Positions 32,606 through 43,643 of a DNA stretch of 64,000 nucleotides are shown in pieces. This DNA is from Nitzschia sp. pyKryTriq1 (Eukaryota; Bacillariophyta; Bacillariophyceae; Bacillariales; Bacillariaceae). Numbering within the stretch: position 1 is the stretch's first letter; every line of letters begins with the position of its first letter. The notes under the pieces are model-generated. The model did not search any database. It was not told where the DNA came from and was given only the letters and a program-made list of their open reading frames with translations. The translations under genes were made by a program, and so were the position numbers. The stretch covers positions 2,294,001-2,358,000 of the forward strand of contig OY101117.1 of NCBI GenBank assembly GCA_956465555.1, given 5' to 3'.

Positions 32606-33584
32606 ATGAGGTCTCCACCTATTTTGAGCGACACAGAAGCAGAGGCTCTGGCTGATCAATCACGAGCTGACGGGGCAACTCTCGTTCGTCATCACCTTGA
32701 GAATCACATGAGACATAATCCTGGGAGGGCTTCAGATTATGTAACGGTAAGACTTTGGAGGGCGAAATGCTGTTATTGTATCGAAAGGCAGATAATCATA
32801 TTTTCCCACACCACCATTTTTGCACGTAAAACAGTGGATCGCTACCCTTCACCCTGAAAATGCTGATGTCTCCATCGACCATCGCTTTCTGATCCCAGGA
32901 AATCCATGGTGGACGATATATGAACATATCAAGACCGATTTGCCTTCGGCTACCGCCGTGCCTATTCACGAAGAAGACGAATACATCGACAGGAAAGCAC
33001 CAGATATGTCTGAAAGGCCTCATTGGCTCTGCCTCTGCAGTCCTATCGATGGGCTGGTCGGCGCAATCCTCGTTTTGGTTGCTTTCCTCGGCGTACTTAT
33101 CTGTGAAATTCAGGCTTTTACGTTTTACTTTGTGGCTTTTATCTTTTATTGGATTGCCAAAACCTTTGATCCTCCGAACGCCATCACGGGAATCTTTTAC
33201 AGCCTTTTCATGGCTTTGTACTATGGGTTCGCGTTGGGGGACTCTGTTTCCCTGCTTTGCTCGGTTATTGTGACCGAGATACTTGCTGCTGCTGGTTGGC
33301 TGGTCTCGTTTCTCTTTGGAGGTATTTGGATGGCCAACCACCGACATCAATACATCCGTCGCGCTTGCCATTTCGTCCGGTGGGGCTTCCGTGCGCCCTT
33401 CTCAGAACCGCCGCGACATTTTTCCACGTGGTGTTTGAGTCACCACCGTGTTGTCGAGCTGCCCGAACCCACCATCGACGCTCAAGTCGTACAGCAAACC
33501 AATGACGTTGTTCAAGATGATAAGCCAGGTGCCTATCATGTTCAAAGTGAAGCTGTCGTCTGCAAATTCAGCGACTACTTGTAG
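32606..33584 (+). CDS. Multi-pass membrane protein, unknown
   Basis: Two exons, 32606-32746 and 32835-33584 (88-bp intron, phase 0), give 296 residues, joined as SDYVTWIATLHPENADVSID. The N-terminal third is soluble (FLIPGNPWWTIYEHIK). Three to four hydrophobic helices follow: GLVGAILVLVAFLGVLI, TFYFVAFIFYWIAKTF, ITGIFYSLFMALYYGFAL and LLCSVIVTEILAAAGWLVSF. The tail is cytosolic and His/Gln/Asp-containing. No signal peptide precedes the soluble part. I recognise no transporter motif. The good splice consensus and phase support a real gene. An antisense frame at 33402-33743 is judged a shadow. Confidence 0.65.
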
Positions 33585-33802
33585 AGCTGTCTCCGCCGTG
33601 GCACGGTGCCCAACAAGATTCCAGATGCGAAGCAGACAGCATAACAATATCCACATGCATTGAAAAATCCAGAACCACTTTGTTCGTCGTATATGTTGAT
33701 CATCCTCTATGATGGATCGCCTTCTCCGACTAGAAAGTTCCACGAAGCAGTTTCATAACTGACTTCTTCTGTGCGACAAGCCATAATGCTCCAGAGATCG
33801 TC

Positions 33803-34657
33803 TCATTGTCTTCTTTCCTTCGCCGACTTCAGAAACATCTCAGCATCATCTGCACCTCTCTCGTACCAATCTCGCAATGCTTCGGGTGTTGTTGCCCCCA
33901 CGGACCCAAATGCGGCCCTGAGATTCTGTAGAGACACGTTCACCCGGAAAGATCCGCAGCCCGAAGTAAATGCAAAAGGCAACGCCAATGACAGATCTTT
34001 CGGCCGAATGCTACCACCACCAGGTCGGTTTCCCGACTCGGGCCCAGAGATGGGACTAATAACAATATTTCTGGCGCAATTGGGATCATCGTCCATCGGT
34101 GTCGAAGGTGCAGGTGACGCGATGCCCCCATCACAATAGAGTACACCGTTGATGTCAATACCGTCTGGATAGCTTGGCTTCTGTGGCGAGAAGACGTCGT
34201 AAGGATGGAAGCTCTTTGGGATCATGCAGGAAGCATGAATGGCACGGAACAAGTTCGGATCTTTCAGAGGGTCATCTTTTGAGTCAAATCGGAAGAGGTG
34301 CTTGGAACCATCTAAACTCTTCGTCACGCAAACATAAAGAGTTACCAGCTCTTGAGATGTCGTCGTCGTCGTCGAGGGTGCCTTGGCCTCTTCCTCCAAC
34401 ATTTCTTTCACCAGACTGAGTCCACGCCCCCCGTCATGAAGAAAACGATCCGAATATTCCTCCAGACGATGGGGCAGCAATGCCATGAATGTCGCGGCAA
34501 TCGCTCCAGAGCTTGACCCAGCAACAGTTCGAATCGGGGAAAGTGAATTCGACGCCGACAAGGAATCCCTCAGGACACGAGCTGCCCCGAGATGATAGGG
34601 GAGTAAGAGGCCTGCTCCACTAAATGATAACGTCCAGAACTTCGTGTGTGCCCCCAT
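33803..34657 (-). CDS. Patatin-like phospholipase
   Basis: Acyl hydrolase with a Ser-Asp dyad acting on glycerolipids. The start at ATG 34657 (MGAHTKFWTLSFSGAG) places the oxyanion loop SFSGAGLLLPYHLGAA at the usual N-terminal position; the frame stays open upstream, but those 27 residues look like leader. Length is 284 residues. The nucleophile elbow is GSSSG with Ser49, and the catalytic Asp is in DGG (176-178, VLYCDGGIASP). The middle contains IHASCMIPKSFHPY, the typical A-S-x-x-P-x-x-F/Y block. No signal or membrane helix is seen, so it is probably cytosolic or lipid-droplet associated. It may serve lipid turnover; the substrate is unknown. Confidence 0.9.
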   Translation of the reverse strand: MGAHTKFWTLSFSGAGLLLPYHLGAARVLRDSLSASNSLSPIRTVAGSSSGAIAATFMALLPHRLEEYSDRFLHDGGRGLSLVKEMLEEEAKAPSTTTTTSQELVTLYVCVTKSLDGSKHLFRFDSKDDPLKDPNLFRAIHASCMIPKSFHPYDVFSPQKPSYPDGIDINGVLYCDGGIASPAPSTPMDDDPNCARNIVISPISGPESGNRPGGGSIRPKDLSLALPFAFTSGCGSFRVNVSLQNLRAAFGSVGATTPEALRDWYERGADDAEMFLKSAKERRQ

Positions 34658-35426
34658 TCCGATGTACTGTATGTAGGTGAGTTTATGATACAATGACCAG
34701 ACTGCTGACATAAAAAAGAAAGATAACCGATAAGACAACGAAAATGGACCATAGACCTAATCCTCGACATGAAACGATACGTACTTGTATGCAAAGGCCA
34801 AAGACAACACAACGACAAAACACAACATCATCACCATTCTCACCAGCTGACGCAGAAGAACGAATAACGAATGGACCATCATCGATCTTTCTCGTTTGTT
34901 CGTTTGTGTTCGCCAGTAATAAGAGCAGTTTCAAACCTCCCGTCGTTCAGAGTTCAGACTTCAGACGCTCATTGCCGTGTTGACTGAAAAAATACGTCAA
35001 TTTGATTGATTGGACCAAGGAATCGTTCCAATCATCATCTATTCGTACATGTACGCGCGTCTGAACGAGTACTGGTACTTGTACTTGTACGCATTCTCTG
35101 CACGAGTTTCCGTTCAGCCATTTTATCCTGGAATGCTTTCATCAAGACCGTATATAATCATGTATGTTCTTGTAGCCAAATTTTCTTTGATTTGGAAGGA
35201 AAATTTGCCGCCAAGAGCCAAAAATGAAAGTGAGGCACGGGGCGGCTCTCCTTCTTCCCTCCCACCTCATGGTACTCGTACTAACTATCGCATCTTGCAT
35301 TGATCTCTCTCTCTCTCCAACTTTTCTATCGTACTCCGTTCCAACGATCGCTACGCGGCAGACAGTAGCATTCCCTTCTTCGTTCCACTTCTTTCCTACT
35401 ATCAAAACCACCAACGAAGATTAAAG
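34658..35426. other. Intergenic, divergent promoter region
   Basis: About 770 bp between the lipase and the next plus-strand gene. It has GTACTGGTACTTGTACTTGTAC near 35069-35090 and a pyrimidine-rich TCTCTCTCTC leader near 35300. No gene is seen. Confidence 0.5.
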
Positions 35427-36151
35427 ATGCTATCCCGCCGCCTTTTCTTGTCGAGCCTATTGGCATTGATCTTCATCTCGGGAAGCAACCGAGTGTGTGC
35501 ACAAGAAGACCTCGAAGAAGTGCCATCACAACAGCGCCGTGAACTTTGGGATTTCTTTTCATTCGTCTCGCTCCGTAAGTTTCTTTCGTTTTTTATCTTG
35601 TTTCTTTTCTGTGGAAGTATTGACTGACTTTTTGTTTTCACTTTCTCTTGGTCACATCAGTTGCTGAGCTCGGGATCGGCGGTCCTCTTTCATGCAACGG
35701 GCCGAACGGCGAGCAACATTGGGGACCAGAGAATGGACCCAAGTGGAAAAGATGTTCGGAAGAATCGATGGCATCATCTCCTGCAGGTGCACCGGCATCT
35801 TACTCCTCCGTTACTTCTGCTGAAACGACCGAAAGTAGTGTGTACGGGGGCCAAGGGACTCCTAGCGCAGGCATCTTTACCAAGGCTGCTCAGGGAGCTC
35901 AACTCTGGATGCTGTTCGTCGCGGGTAGTGTCGTCAGTGCATTGATTGCCGTCCACTTGGGGCAGAAGAAAGAAAACAGAGAAGCGGGAAGACACGGTAT
36001 GTGTGGGGCCATCGTGCGGCGGAAGGGAGCCGTGAGTGCGTTCGCGGAAGGAGTGTTTCCATCACGAACGAAGGAGGTAGAAATGAAATCCTCGCAGCCA
36101 GAATATCGACTCGATATGAGCCCTCAAGGAAACGAAGATGTTTCAGTTTAG
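35427..36151 (+). CDS. Signal-peptide, single-TM protein, unknown
   Basis: Exons 35427-35574 and 35661-36151 (86-bp intron, C|TT junction) give 212 residues. MLSRRLFLSSLLALIFISGS is the signal peptide. After a charged segment comes LGIGGPLSCNGPNGEQHWGP, with one Cys here and another in KWKRCSEE, then a Ser/Thr/Ala-rich stretch, one membrane helix (LWMLFVAGSVVSALIAVHLG) and a basic then acidic cytosolic tail. The organisation resembles the surface-type proteins at 49.7, 51.3 and 59.7 kb, but no clear sequence link is visible. No function is assigned. Confidence 0.7.
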
Positions 36152-36425
36152 TGTTCTCAAATCAAGGATCTTCAGTATGCTGGTGTATTATTTCGGATTC
36201 ATGATATTCATCGCACCTGATGTGGTATTTGGTGTGTGCCGCTGACCTTTTCATACGTCATAGAAGATTCACTTTCTCGGCGCTATTGAAAGCTATGATA
36301 TTAAGTTTCGATAAAGGCGAAATTTAACTTCAGTGTCGTTCTTGGAAGCTTGTGCTTGGAAAACGATTTAGAAACTTGTCAAGATTTTTCAAAAAATGCG
36401 ATCGTCTATACGATGAAACCGAAAT

Positions 36426-38519
36426 CTAGCCATTGCTTTGACCAAACAACTCGAACAGAGAAATGACACTAGGTTCATCAACCGCGTAGTCCACAGGAGT
36501 CTTTTGGTTTGAATCTGTAGATCTCGGATCGCAATAAATTTCCGTCAAAAGCCATCGGCATGTTTCTGGATGACCGCCGCGTGCTGCTAAGTGTAAGCAC
36601 GTCCGTGAGTGATCATCAAGAGCTGTGCGGATGGATTCAGAGTGCTTGGCCAGACTCTGTATCCTCAGGCTCGGAGTATCTCCACATGCAGCGTGTTGCA
36701 AGGCTTTCTGTTGCTCCTTTGGGCATACCCTACGGGCTTGCTCGACTTCCTCAACTCCGCACTCTTCAATGGCCCTAAGAACCTCCAAGTCGAGAGTTTC
36801 TCCCCGACTTGTGTCAATCTTTCGCTGGCGAAGAGTTTCGACAAATCCAGCAACTTCATTTTGCCGCACTCCTGCAAAGCCATGGTTGTGAAGTATCGAA
36901 GGGGAATGTAGCTCCTTCGCAGCCTTCCTCGAAGCAGCTACAACAGGAGCTGTTCGTTGCACGGCTTCTCTCCAGAAATTTGTTACTGCCGCGTCAATAG
37001 AGGACTTTTCCAGGCAGCTAGCCAGTAATGGTCCGTCTGCTAATGCTTGATTCGCTCCCTGTCCCTTGAAGGGTGACATACTGTGCAAGGCATCCCCTAC
37101 TACCACCAGCCTCTGGAAACCTTCATTCTGAATCATTGCTTGGGTTTGCTTCGGGTCACGATCCATTAAGTCGCTGTTGGATTTCAATAATGAAAATAGA
37201 GCAAGTGAGAAACGAGCACAGAAATGATTTGTAGGTCGATTGATCCTAGCCAGTGATGTCATCACACTCTAGACTGTAGCGTCTATTCACATCGAATGTA
37301 CTTACGTTCCCCATATCGTTTCAATTGGTGTCGCTTCCACCATGGCGATTACTGGGTCGTGCCAAGTACGGCAAGTGCGGACTACGTAGTCTCTGAGATA
37401 TGTGGCGTCCAATCGCATCGACGGCGACGAAGACGATTCCTCACCAGTAGCAAAGGAGAGCTGCCACATGATTCGATTTTCCTGCTTTGTCTTGGAAAAT
37501 CGATTTGATGAATACGGCATGGTGAACAGGCGATGTTTGCCATCGAGCGTGTAAAATCCTCGTTCATTCAACAGTGGATGTGAAAAGTCTGCAATTCCCA
37601 GGATCAAACGTACTCCCATGTATCGCAAGCCCATCTCGCGTGGCATGAAACCAGTCTCGTGGACGGTTGCGTTTTCCTTTGTGATCTCCTTGTCATCGTC
37701 GCTGACCACAACAGGGCTACTGACGAGGGCTTTCGATCGATAGATTTTGGACAGCACTGCGCTACGTATTCCATCTGCCGCTATCAGCAAGTCAGCGACA
37801 ACCGTCTTGTTTGGTTGCAATTTTGTTTTGGTCTTCCACGCACCGTCAGCCGACCCTCTTTTCAGCGTTTCATGGAATTGCACATGGTATTGAGAGTGTT
37901 GAGAAGAATGATCAAAATTAAAGCTGTAGTCAACCAGCCAATGCCCCCAGTGAATTGTTGTCGTTTGCAGTTGATCCATCAAAATACGCCGCAAGACTTT
38001 TCGAGGGACCCTCAAATTGCCGCGTTGCCCACTTCCACGATGCTTCGAAAAGGCATTGCCAAAATACCCCAAGATACTTCCATCCGACTAGTAGATACAG
38101 AGGTGGAGCACAACAACACGCACGGGCGAAAAATAGCAGCAAGTTCCATCCAGTCAGTCGTTCCATCGAAAGATCAAGCAGAACACCACCACGATGCATG
38201 ATATGATCCAACGTTCTCTATCAAAACTCACCCGGAACAAATAATGCGACCGACTAGGACAGTCTTGCTGGGCGACTTGCTCCAGAATTCCCAGAGCTGC
38301 CAATGGACCCTTCGGGTTGTACGTCAAAGTCAAGCCATAGCCTTCCTTTTGTTGTTCAAACGATTCATCTCTTTCAAACAAAGAAATCTGGGTGAATCCC
38401 GCCTTTTCGAGGGCCAGAGCAGCACTTAATCCACCAAGACCCCCACCGACAATAACTACTCGCGAATGATTCTTGTCCAATTTCATGCGTTTCTTGGAAG
38501 GTCCAGGCATGATCTTCAA
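36426..38519 (-). CDS. Class A FAD-dependent monooxygenase with C-terminal ankyrin repeats
   Basis: Three exons, 38519-38232, 38087-37306 and 37173-36426 (144- and 132-bp introns), give 605 residues. The Rossmann motif VVIVGGGLGGLSAALALEKA is at 21-40, with Glu49 to bind ribose; the ADGIR motif (FAD/NAD contact) is near 200-204; and GDALHSMSPFKGQGANQAL begins at 383, binding the FAD riboses. These three are diagnostic of PHBH/kynurenine-monooxygenase-type flavoproteins, which use NAD(P)H and O2 to hydroxylate. The last 65 residues (SRTCLHLAARGGHPETCRWL, then TPVDYA) form one to two ankyrin repeats, an unexpected partner-binding tail. No leader is evident. A second Met at 38510 is a possible start. 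The substrate is unknown. Confidence 0.88.
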
Positions 38520-39273
38520 GAATTTGTATTTATTGTTGTGAAACGGAATCGAAAAATGCAGGCGAATGAATCAATTCAGCACGATTTCAATACTTGCTCT
38601 GCGGCGCCGATATTATGTTTTCAACCACCGCAAGTGCCACCAATGTTTTAAAACATGATGCATACATGCACTGACTGTACTCGTACAATGGACGATTTAT
38701 GAGGAATAAACTGATGGAGACAAAATAATGCCAAGGGGCTCCCTCTACTCTCGTCGGTCGACGGTCGTCAGAGGTCAGAGGTCAGGCGAGGTCAGAGGAT
38801 GAGGAAAGGAGGAGGATGAGCGATGAGGACGAGAGGAGGAGGATGAGCCGTCAACAAATCAACAATTCGCACCGAAATGGTCGACCCATCCGATTTCTTT
38901 TGTAGGAAATTCCCGCCAACAATTTTCTTATTGGCTCCCGCGCGCGCCCACACTTTTCGACCCTCGAGATCCGGTCGGCGCGGTCCAGTCGTCTCCGCAT
39001 GCTCCGTCCAAAAAGCAGGCGGATCCTTCGCCCGCCATCTTCGCCTTCCGTACTTGTACTACAGTACATACTCGATCGTCGTATCTCGTATCCTTTTTCT
39101 CGGTACTACGTAATACGTAACATTCCGGTGCTTGTACGTACCAATACAATATCAACGAAAGACGCTGTTGCAATAGTCAATAGTAGTGTTCCTGATATCC
39201 AAAGACTGACGAATCTTCTTCTGTTAGTTGTTGTTTTGTTATCCTCCAAAGTTTCACAAGATACCACAACATC
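38520..39273. other. Intergenic, divergent promoters
   Basis: About 750 bp, with an AGGTCAGAGGTCAGGCGAGGTC short-repeat tract at about 38771-38795, GAGGA repeats to 38845 and GTAC-rich words near 39055 and 39110. No gene is supported. Confidence 0.5.
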
Positions 39274-40226
39274 ATGTCTTCGGAATTGAATGAGCAGCAA
39301 AATGCCTCGGTTGGAATGACCGTCGGTGTGATCGAGGTGCGTAATTTTTCCGTCGTGGGTTTCGGACGTCATCGGGGCTCACATTGGAAGATGACCTCCA
39401 AGTACCGGTCTTTCTCACTCCCTCTATCTATGTCGTTGATTCCATTTCATCTGCTACATGTTACTCTACTTCTTATTACTAGGTCTTGATTTTGCAACCC
39501 TTCAACTATGCAAAGAACATGGTGCAACAACAACGACCGATCTCCATGAGCCCCATGGTCATGTATCGTGGTGTTGGAGCCAACTGTGTTAACATGGGAT
39601 CATGTACGATGATTCAATTCGCCGTTGGCGGCAGGCTCAAATCCATGATTACAGGTGGAGAAACTCGTAAATTATCTTTGTTCGAACAAATGTCTGCAGG
39701 AATTGGTGCTGGTACCATCAGTGCCGTTGTCGGGTCCCCACTTGAGTTGATCATGATTCAACAACAGCGCAAGGGTGGTGGTGTTGCGTCTCGAGTTTCC
39801 AATATTTTGGAAAAGCCCGTGAATTTTACTCGTGGGTTTACCGGAGCTGCCGTTCGAGAAGCTTTGTGGACCTGTGGATACTTGAGCATTCCACCGGTCG
39901 TTCGTAGCACGTTGATGGAAACGTACCCGGAAACTTTCGACACCAACGACAAGGCTCGGATCCCTGCCGCCTTGCTCGGTGGCTTGTTTGCGTGCTACTT
40001 GACTCATCCCTTTGATACCATCAAGACTTGCATGCAAGGAGATATCGAACGTGAGGTCTATGGAAATTTCTTCCAGACTGGTTCCAAAATCTTTGGTGAC
40101 TCTGGATTCACTGGGTTCTATCGCGGAGCTACATTCCGTTATGGACGTATGGTCTGCGCCGTCTTTATTATGGACTTGATGAAGGAAAAGATGTCGCGTC
40201 TCATGTACCCTGAAGCCTTTCAGTAA
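39274..40226 (+). CDS. Mitochondrial carrier family protein
   Basis: Exons 39274-39336 and 39483-40226 (146-bp intron, phase 0) give 268 residues. Three repeat modules are visible. The first two carry degenerate carrier signatures (QPFNYAKN, SPLELIMIQQQ) and the third a canonical one (HPFDTIKTCMQGD). MYRGVGANCVNMGS and GFYRGATFRYGRM are the matching helix-loop blocks at the ends of repeats 1 and 3. This fits the six-helix inner-membrane exchangers of metabolites. The first repeat is short at the N-terminus; the intron falls inside its first helix. The substrate cannot be read from the sequence; a tricarboxylate-type carrier is one option. Confidence 0.85.
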
Positions 40227-40743
40227 ACATGAAGCCGCCGCAGCATGACACAACATCATCGCCTGCCCATGTTGAGTGAACGACCACAGAAGTGTCCAAA
40301 GAAGAAATGCATTAACGCCTGTGAATAGGTGGGTGAGCTGAAGGGCGAGGTAGTTTAGGGGAGCAAAAGTAGTGGTCGGCAGTCAGTCGCGACGGAGAGT
40401 CATTCTTTTGTCAGTTCAGAGTTGCCATAGAATGAATTACTATGTATTCAGTTCATTTTATTATTTAAAAGTTGTGATGATGTTGTTATGGTCCTATAGT
40501 AGGATGGAAATATACGTACGTTTCCCGCAGCATCCACCGTCGATGATCCCTATTACGAACAAGAACCGAGTCATAATAATGACGGAGGGACGAAAGCAAA
40601 AGCAAAGATTCTGGGATTCAATGCTCTTCTCGCTGCAGGTCAGTAATATCGGAAACAAATTCACCGAATCAGTTGGATCCCCAACAGTACGAGTACACAT
40701 GACTTGCTGGCTATACAAAAGAGCACAAACATGATCGGATACT
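40227..40743. other. Intergenic between convergent genes
   Basis: About 520 bp of 3' flank. Short frames on both strands show no resemblance to known proteins. Confidence 0.5.
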
Positions 40744-41603
40744 TTAAGATGAGAAGAAGCCCTCCGTGTTGATACGGCCGAATCCTCCGCCATGGTGGCT
40801 GCACAACACACGACCTCCGCCCATAATTTTTCTCATTGATAGGGTACGAGTGGTTTCCTCGGTAGTATCGACCGGTTGCTGACAAACTTCGCATACTGGA
40901 AAGTCCACAGTGGTAACGTCGATATCGGTCCGGACATTGTCATCGAAATTGTATCGCCGCATGGTACCCGAGGCCGACATGGACGTAGCCTTCACAGAAT
41001 AATCGTAGCTCGAGAAATCGTCCTTGCATTTTTGACACGATTTCCAGTCCCCTTTCCCGTGACCTTCTTGAAAGTGCCAAAAGCAAATCGAATTCAAACG
41101 ATGATTACGAGCGCATTGTCCTTCGCGTTTGTATGAGTTCATTTGATACGTATCTTCGGTATCACAAACATAACCACCACAGCATTCCATCCGTACCAAA
41201 CGCTTCTTAGTTGAATGGCAAAGACCACAATAGCGTTTCTTCGGAAGGATCAGGGCATTTTGGGGCACTGCGCTGTGCCTCCGCTGCCGTAACTGATAGT
41301 CTTCAAATGGCACGGCCGGTCCTCGTCGACGAACCAAGCGTTTCATTCCGGACATAAAATCACGTTCGTAAAACATACCATCGCCCTTGTCATGCACAAA
41401 GACAACTTGGCGAGTCGAGGAATCATGCTGAAGGGCTTGTGCCGGGTCTCCCACCAAAGTATCCTCAGAATCGGGGGACGAGACGTACCTACCAATGCAA
41501 TGAGGAGCGTTTGGGCGATAGAGAAAATGAGGGGACCCCAATTCGTATAGACTCTCCAATTCATGCTGGAGATAACTGTGAAAGGAAGCCCATTCCTGCG
41601 TGC
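40744..41603 (-). CDS. Cys-rich zinc-binding protein, 5' end missing or unrecognised
   Basis: The open frame gives about 286 residues ending GGGRVLCSHHGGGFGRINTE and a short tail. The centre is a dense zinc module: YCGLCHSTKKRLVRMECCGG, YVCDTEDTYQ, CARNHRLNSICFWHFQEGHG, KSCQKCKDDF, and later CEVCQQPV. This Cys/His order resembles a fungal and algal domain of unknown role. No ATG opens the frame: upstream it runs to a possible acceptor at about 41604 (GTCAAAG|GC) and then into a stop, and the Mutator-like element begins only 140 bp further on. A missing first exon, or 5' loss at the transposon border, is likely. The first internal Met would give about 210 residues. Confidence 0.65.
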
Positions 41604-41744
41604 CTTTGACACGATGCTATCAGAGATGAAATCTGATTAGATCGAGATCAAATAGAAATACGATAGTGAAACTAAAGTAGCAATGACAATGTTGATAGAA
41701 TAGTTCTATTTGCTGAATTGTGAGAAAAGCTATCTAGCCAATAC

Positions 41745-41891
41745 GAGCCCCTCAATGCCACCTTTTTGTAGCCGGCCCGGTCCTGTTCAAACCAACTCGT
41801 CCTGGCCTACTCCGACTAAACAGTGGTACTCCGACCGTCCGGCACACTCACCAATCAGGAATTAGGAATCAGAAAATTCAATAGAAAAATC
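41745..41891 (+). repeat. Left TIR of the Mutator-like element
   Basis: 147-bp inverted repeat running from GAGCCCCTCAATGCC to CAATAGAAAAATC. Confidence 0.9.
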
Positions 41892-42045
41892 AGATAATTC
41901 CCAAAATTCCGCTTTCGAATTTCCAAGCAACAACATCCAACCATTGCGCCCCGCAAGTTTTGTGTTTATTTTGTGTTCATTCTCTGCATCACTCTCACAT
42001 CACATCATCTCTACATTACTCCATCAAACACACCTCACCATTATC

Positions 42046-43643
42046 ATGTCAACCTATGACGAGCTCCTTTCATCACTGGATGAGGAGAATACTTGGAGGG
42101 CTGATGGTATTTTCCTTGACCTCCATGAGGACCTGACATCAACAGCTACAGTCAGGTATGATGTCGCGTCGACCATTGTTGATTCTGCGTCTAAGTCTGA
42201 CCGTGTAAGTACTGCACTCAGATTGTTCGAAAAATAGTATTTTCTCTCGAAAGTTCGAATTTCCCTTACGTTTTTTACCCCGATGTAGGAACAACACAAG
42301 CTCTGGTTTCCCCCCCAATACAACGAGGATAGCGCTTCCGTTAGAGAACTAGTTGTTGCCCTCTGCGCCAAGGCATGCATCCCTGTGGGCTTTTCTCTTG
42401 TAACGAGGACTGTTGAAAAGCAAGGTGCCTTTAGGAAAATTAGACTTATTTGCAGCAGGGGGTTTCTGCTACGAGAGGTAAGCACTTCGGAAATATGAAC
42501 ATTGAATTCGAAATATCGAATTCGAATTCGAATACGTAATTCAACATCGAATTCGAATTCGATATCGAGTTCGAAAATGCATAATAATTTTCTGTACTAA
42601 CTTCACGTTGCTCATTTCATGCAGTCTGGTGGGGGTAGTAACATAATAATTTTCTGTACTAACTTCACGTTGCTCATTTCATGCAGTCTGGTGGGGGTAG
42701 TAACCGTGCATCCACCACCAAACGACCCTCTGACGCTAAGGACCTCTGCCCCTTTGTATTTAGCATCTTCTTTTGTTATGACAACAAACGTTGGTTCCTT
42801 AGAAAGTATGGCTATGGGTGTTTACAGCATTTGCACCACTGCCAGCTCAAGGCTGCACATGTTCATGTGCCGACAAAACATGTGTCTCGTGAAGAGCTCA
42901 TGTTGGTGCAGCAACAGCTGATGAATCACTCCCCATTGTCCTTGATCAGTTCCCTTTTAGAGACACGAAATGGCCACACACTTACCTCCAAGCAGCTGCA
43001 AGGTATTCGGTCTCAACTCATGGTTGGAAACAACCATGAACATTCCAAAGCTGACAGGCTACTAGACACTCTTCGGAAAGCGGATGGCGTGAAATATTGT
43101 GTTTTCATTGCAAGAATGGAAGATGACCATTTGGTGACAGTGCGAAAAACACGCAAGTCTAAAGAAAAACAGGTGGTTTCAGAAACAGTGGAGCTGGACG
43201 AGGAAGGCAAATCCTTTGCTAGGAACGTTATCAAGGCATTGTCTTTGGGAAGTGGTGAGCTACTTCTTGGTGTGATGTGGGTAACTGCTGACCAGGTAGA
43301 AATGTTTGGAAAATTCCCTGAGCTCATCGGGATGGATACTACCTTTGGGACCAACCAGGAAAAACGACCCCTCTTCCGTCTGACAGGTTGCACCGCATCT
43401 GGTCGGAACATTCCCATCATGGATGGGTTCCTGCCATCAGAGCAGTCCTGGGTTTTCCGTTGGATTCTTCAGGAACGTTTGGGTACAATATGTCGGCACA
43501 TTTATTGCATCCTAGCGCGTGCACCAACAGCAGAGGACTGCTCGCCTAAGCATCTGAAAGCATTTCAAGCCTTTTATGGCGTGAACAAGGAGTTCACGAA
43601 GAAATGTGATGCTCACCCTCATCATCATCATCATGAGGAGTAG
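42046..43643 (+). CDS. FAR1/MULE-type transposase, C-terminally truncated
   Basis: Three exons, 42046-42204, 42289-42477 and 42687-43643, all phase 0, give 434 residues. The front half resembles the FAR1-type DNA-binding finger of MULE transposases: ALCAKACIPVGFSLVTRTV, KIRLICSRG, KRWFLRKYGYGCLQHLHHCQ. The MULE domain starts with ELIGMDTTFGTNQEKRPLFR, containing the first catalytic Asp (about residue 333), and SEQSWVFRWILQE follows. The sequence then loses family likeness (TICRHIYCILARAPTAED) and ends in an artificial-looking HPHHHHHEE, because the frame runs into the antisense gene's acidic codons. The second catalytic Asp and the Glu are absent, so the enzyme is probably inactive and the element would need help in trans. 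Confidence 0.8.
42579..42702 (+). repeat. 62-bp tandem duplication of the last splice acceptor
   Basis: A 62-bp unit (ATAATTTTCTGTACTAACTT through TTTCATGCAG and GGGGGTAGTAA) occurs twice back to back, duplicating branch site, acceptor and the first exon bases. Because 62 is not a multiple of three, only the downstream acceptor (exon from 42687) keeps the transposase frame. Confidence 0.85.

Noticed and set aside
33402-33743. 113-codon minus frame with hydrophobic segments
   Set aside because: It lies antisense to the last exon of the membrane protein at 32606-33584 and mirrors its hydrophobic codons; no independent support.
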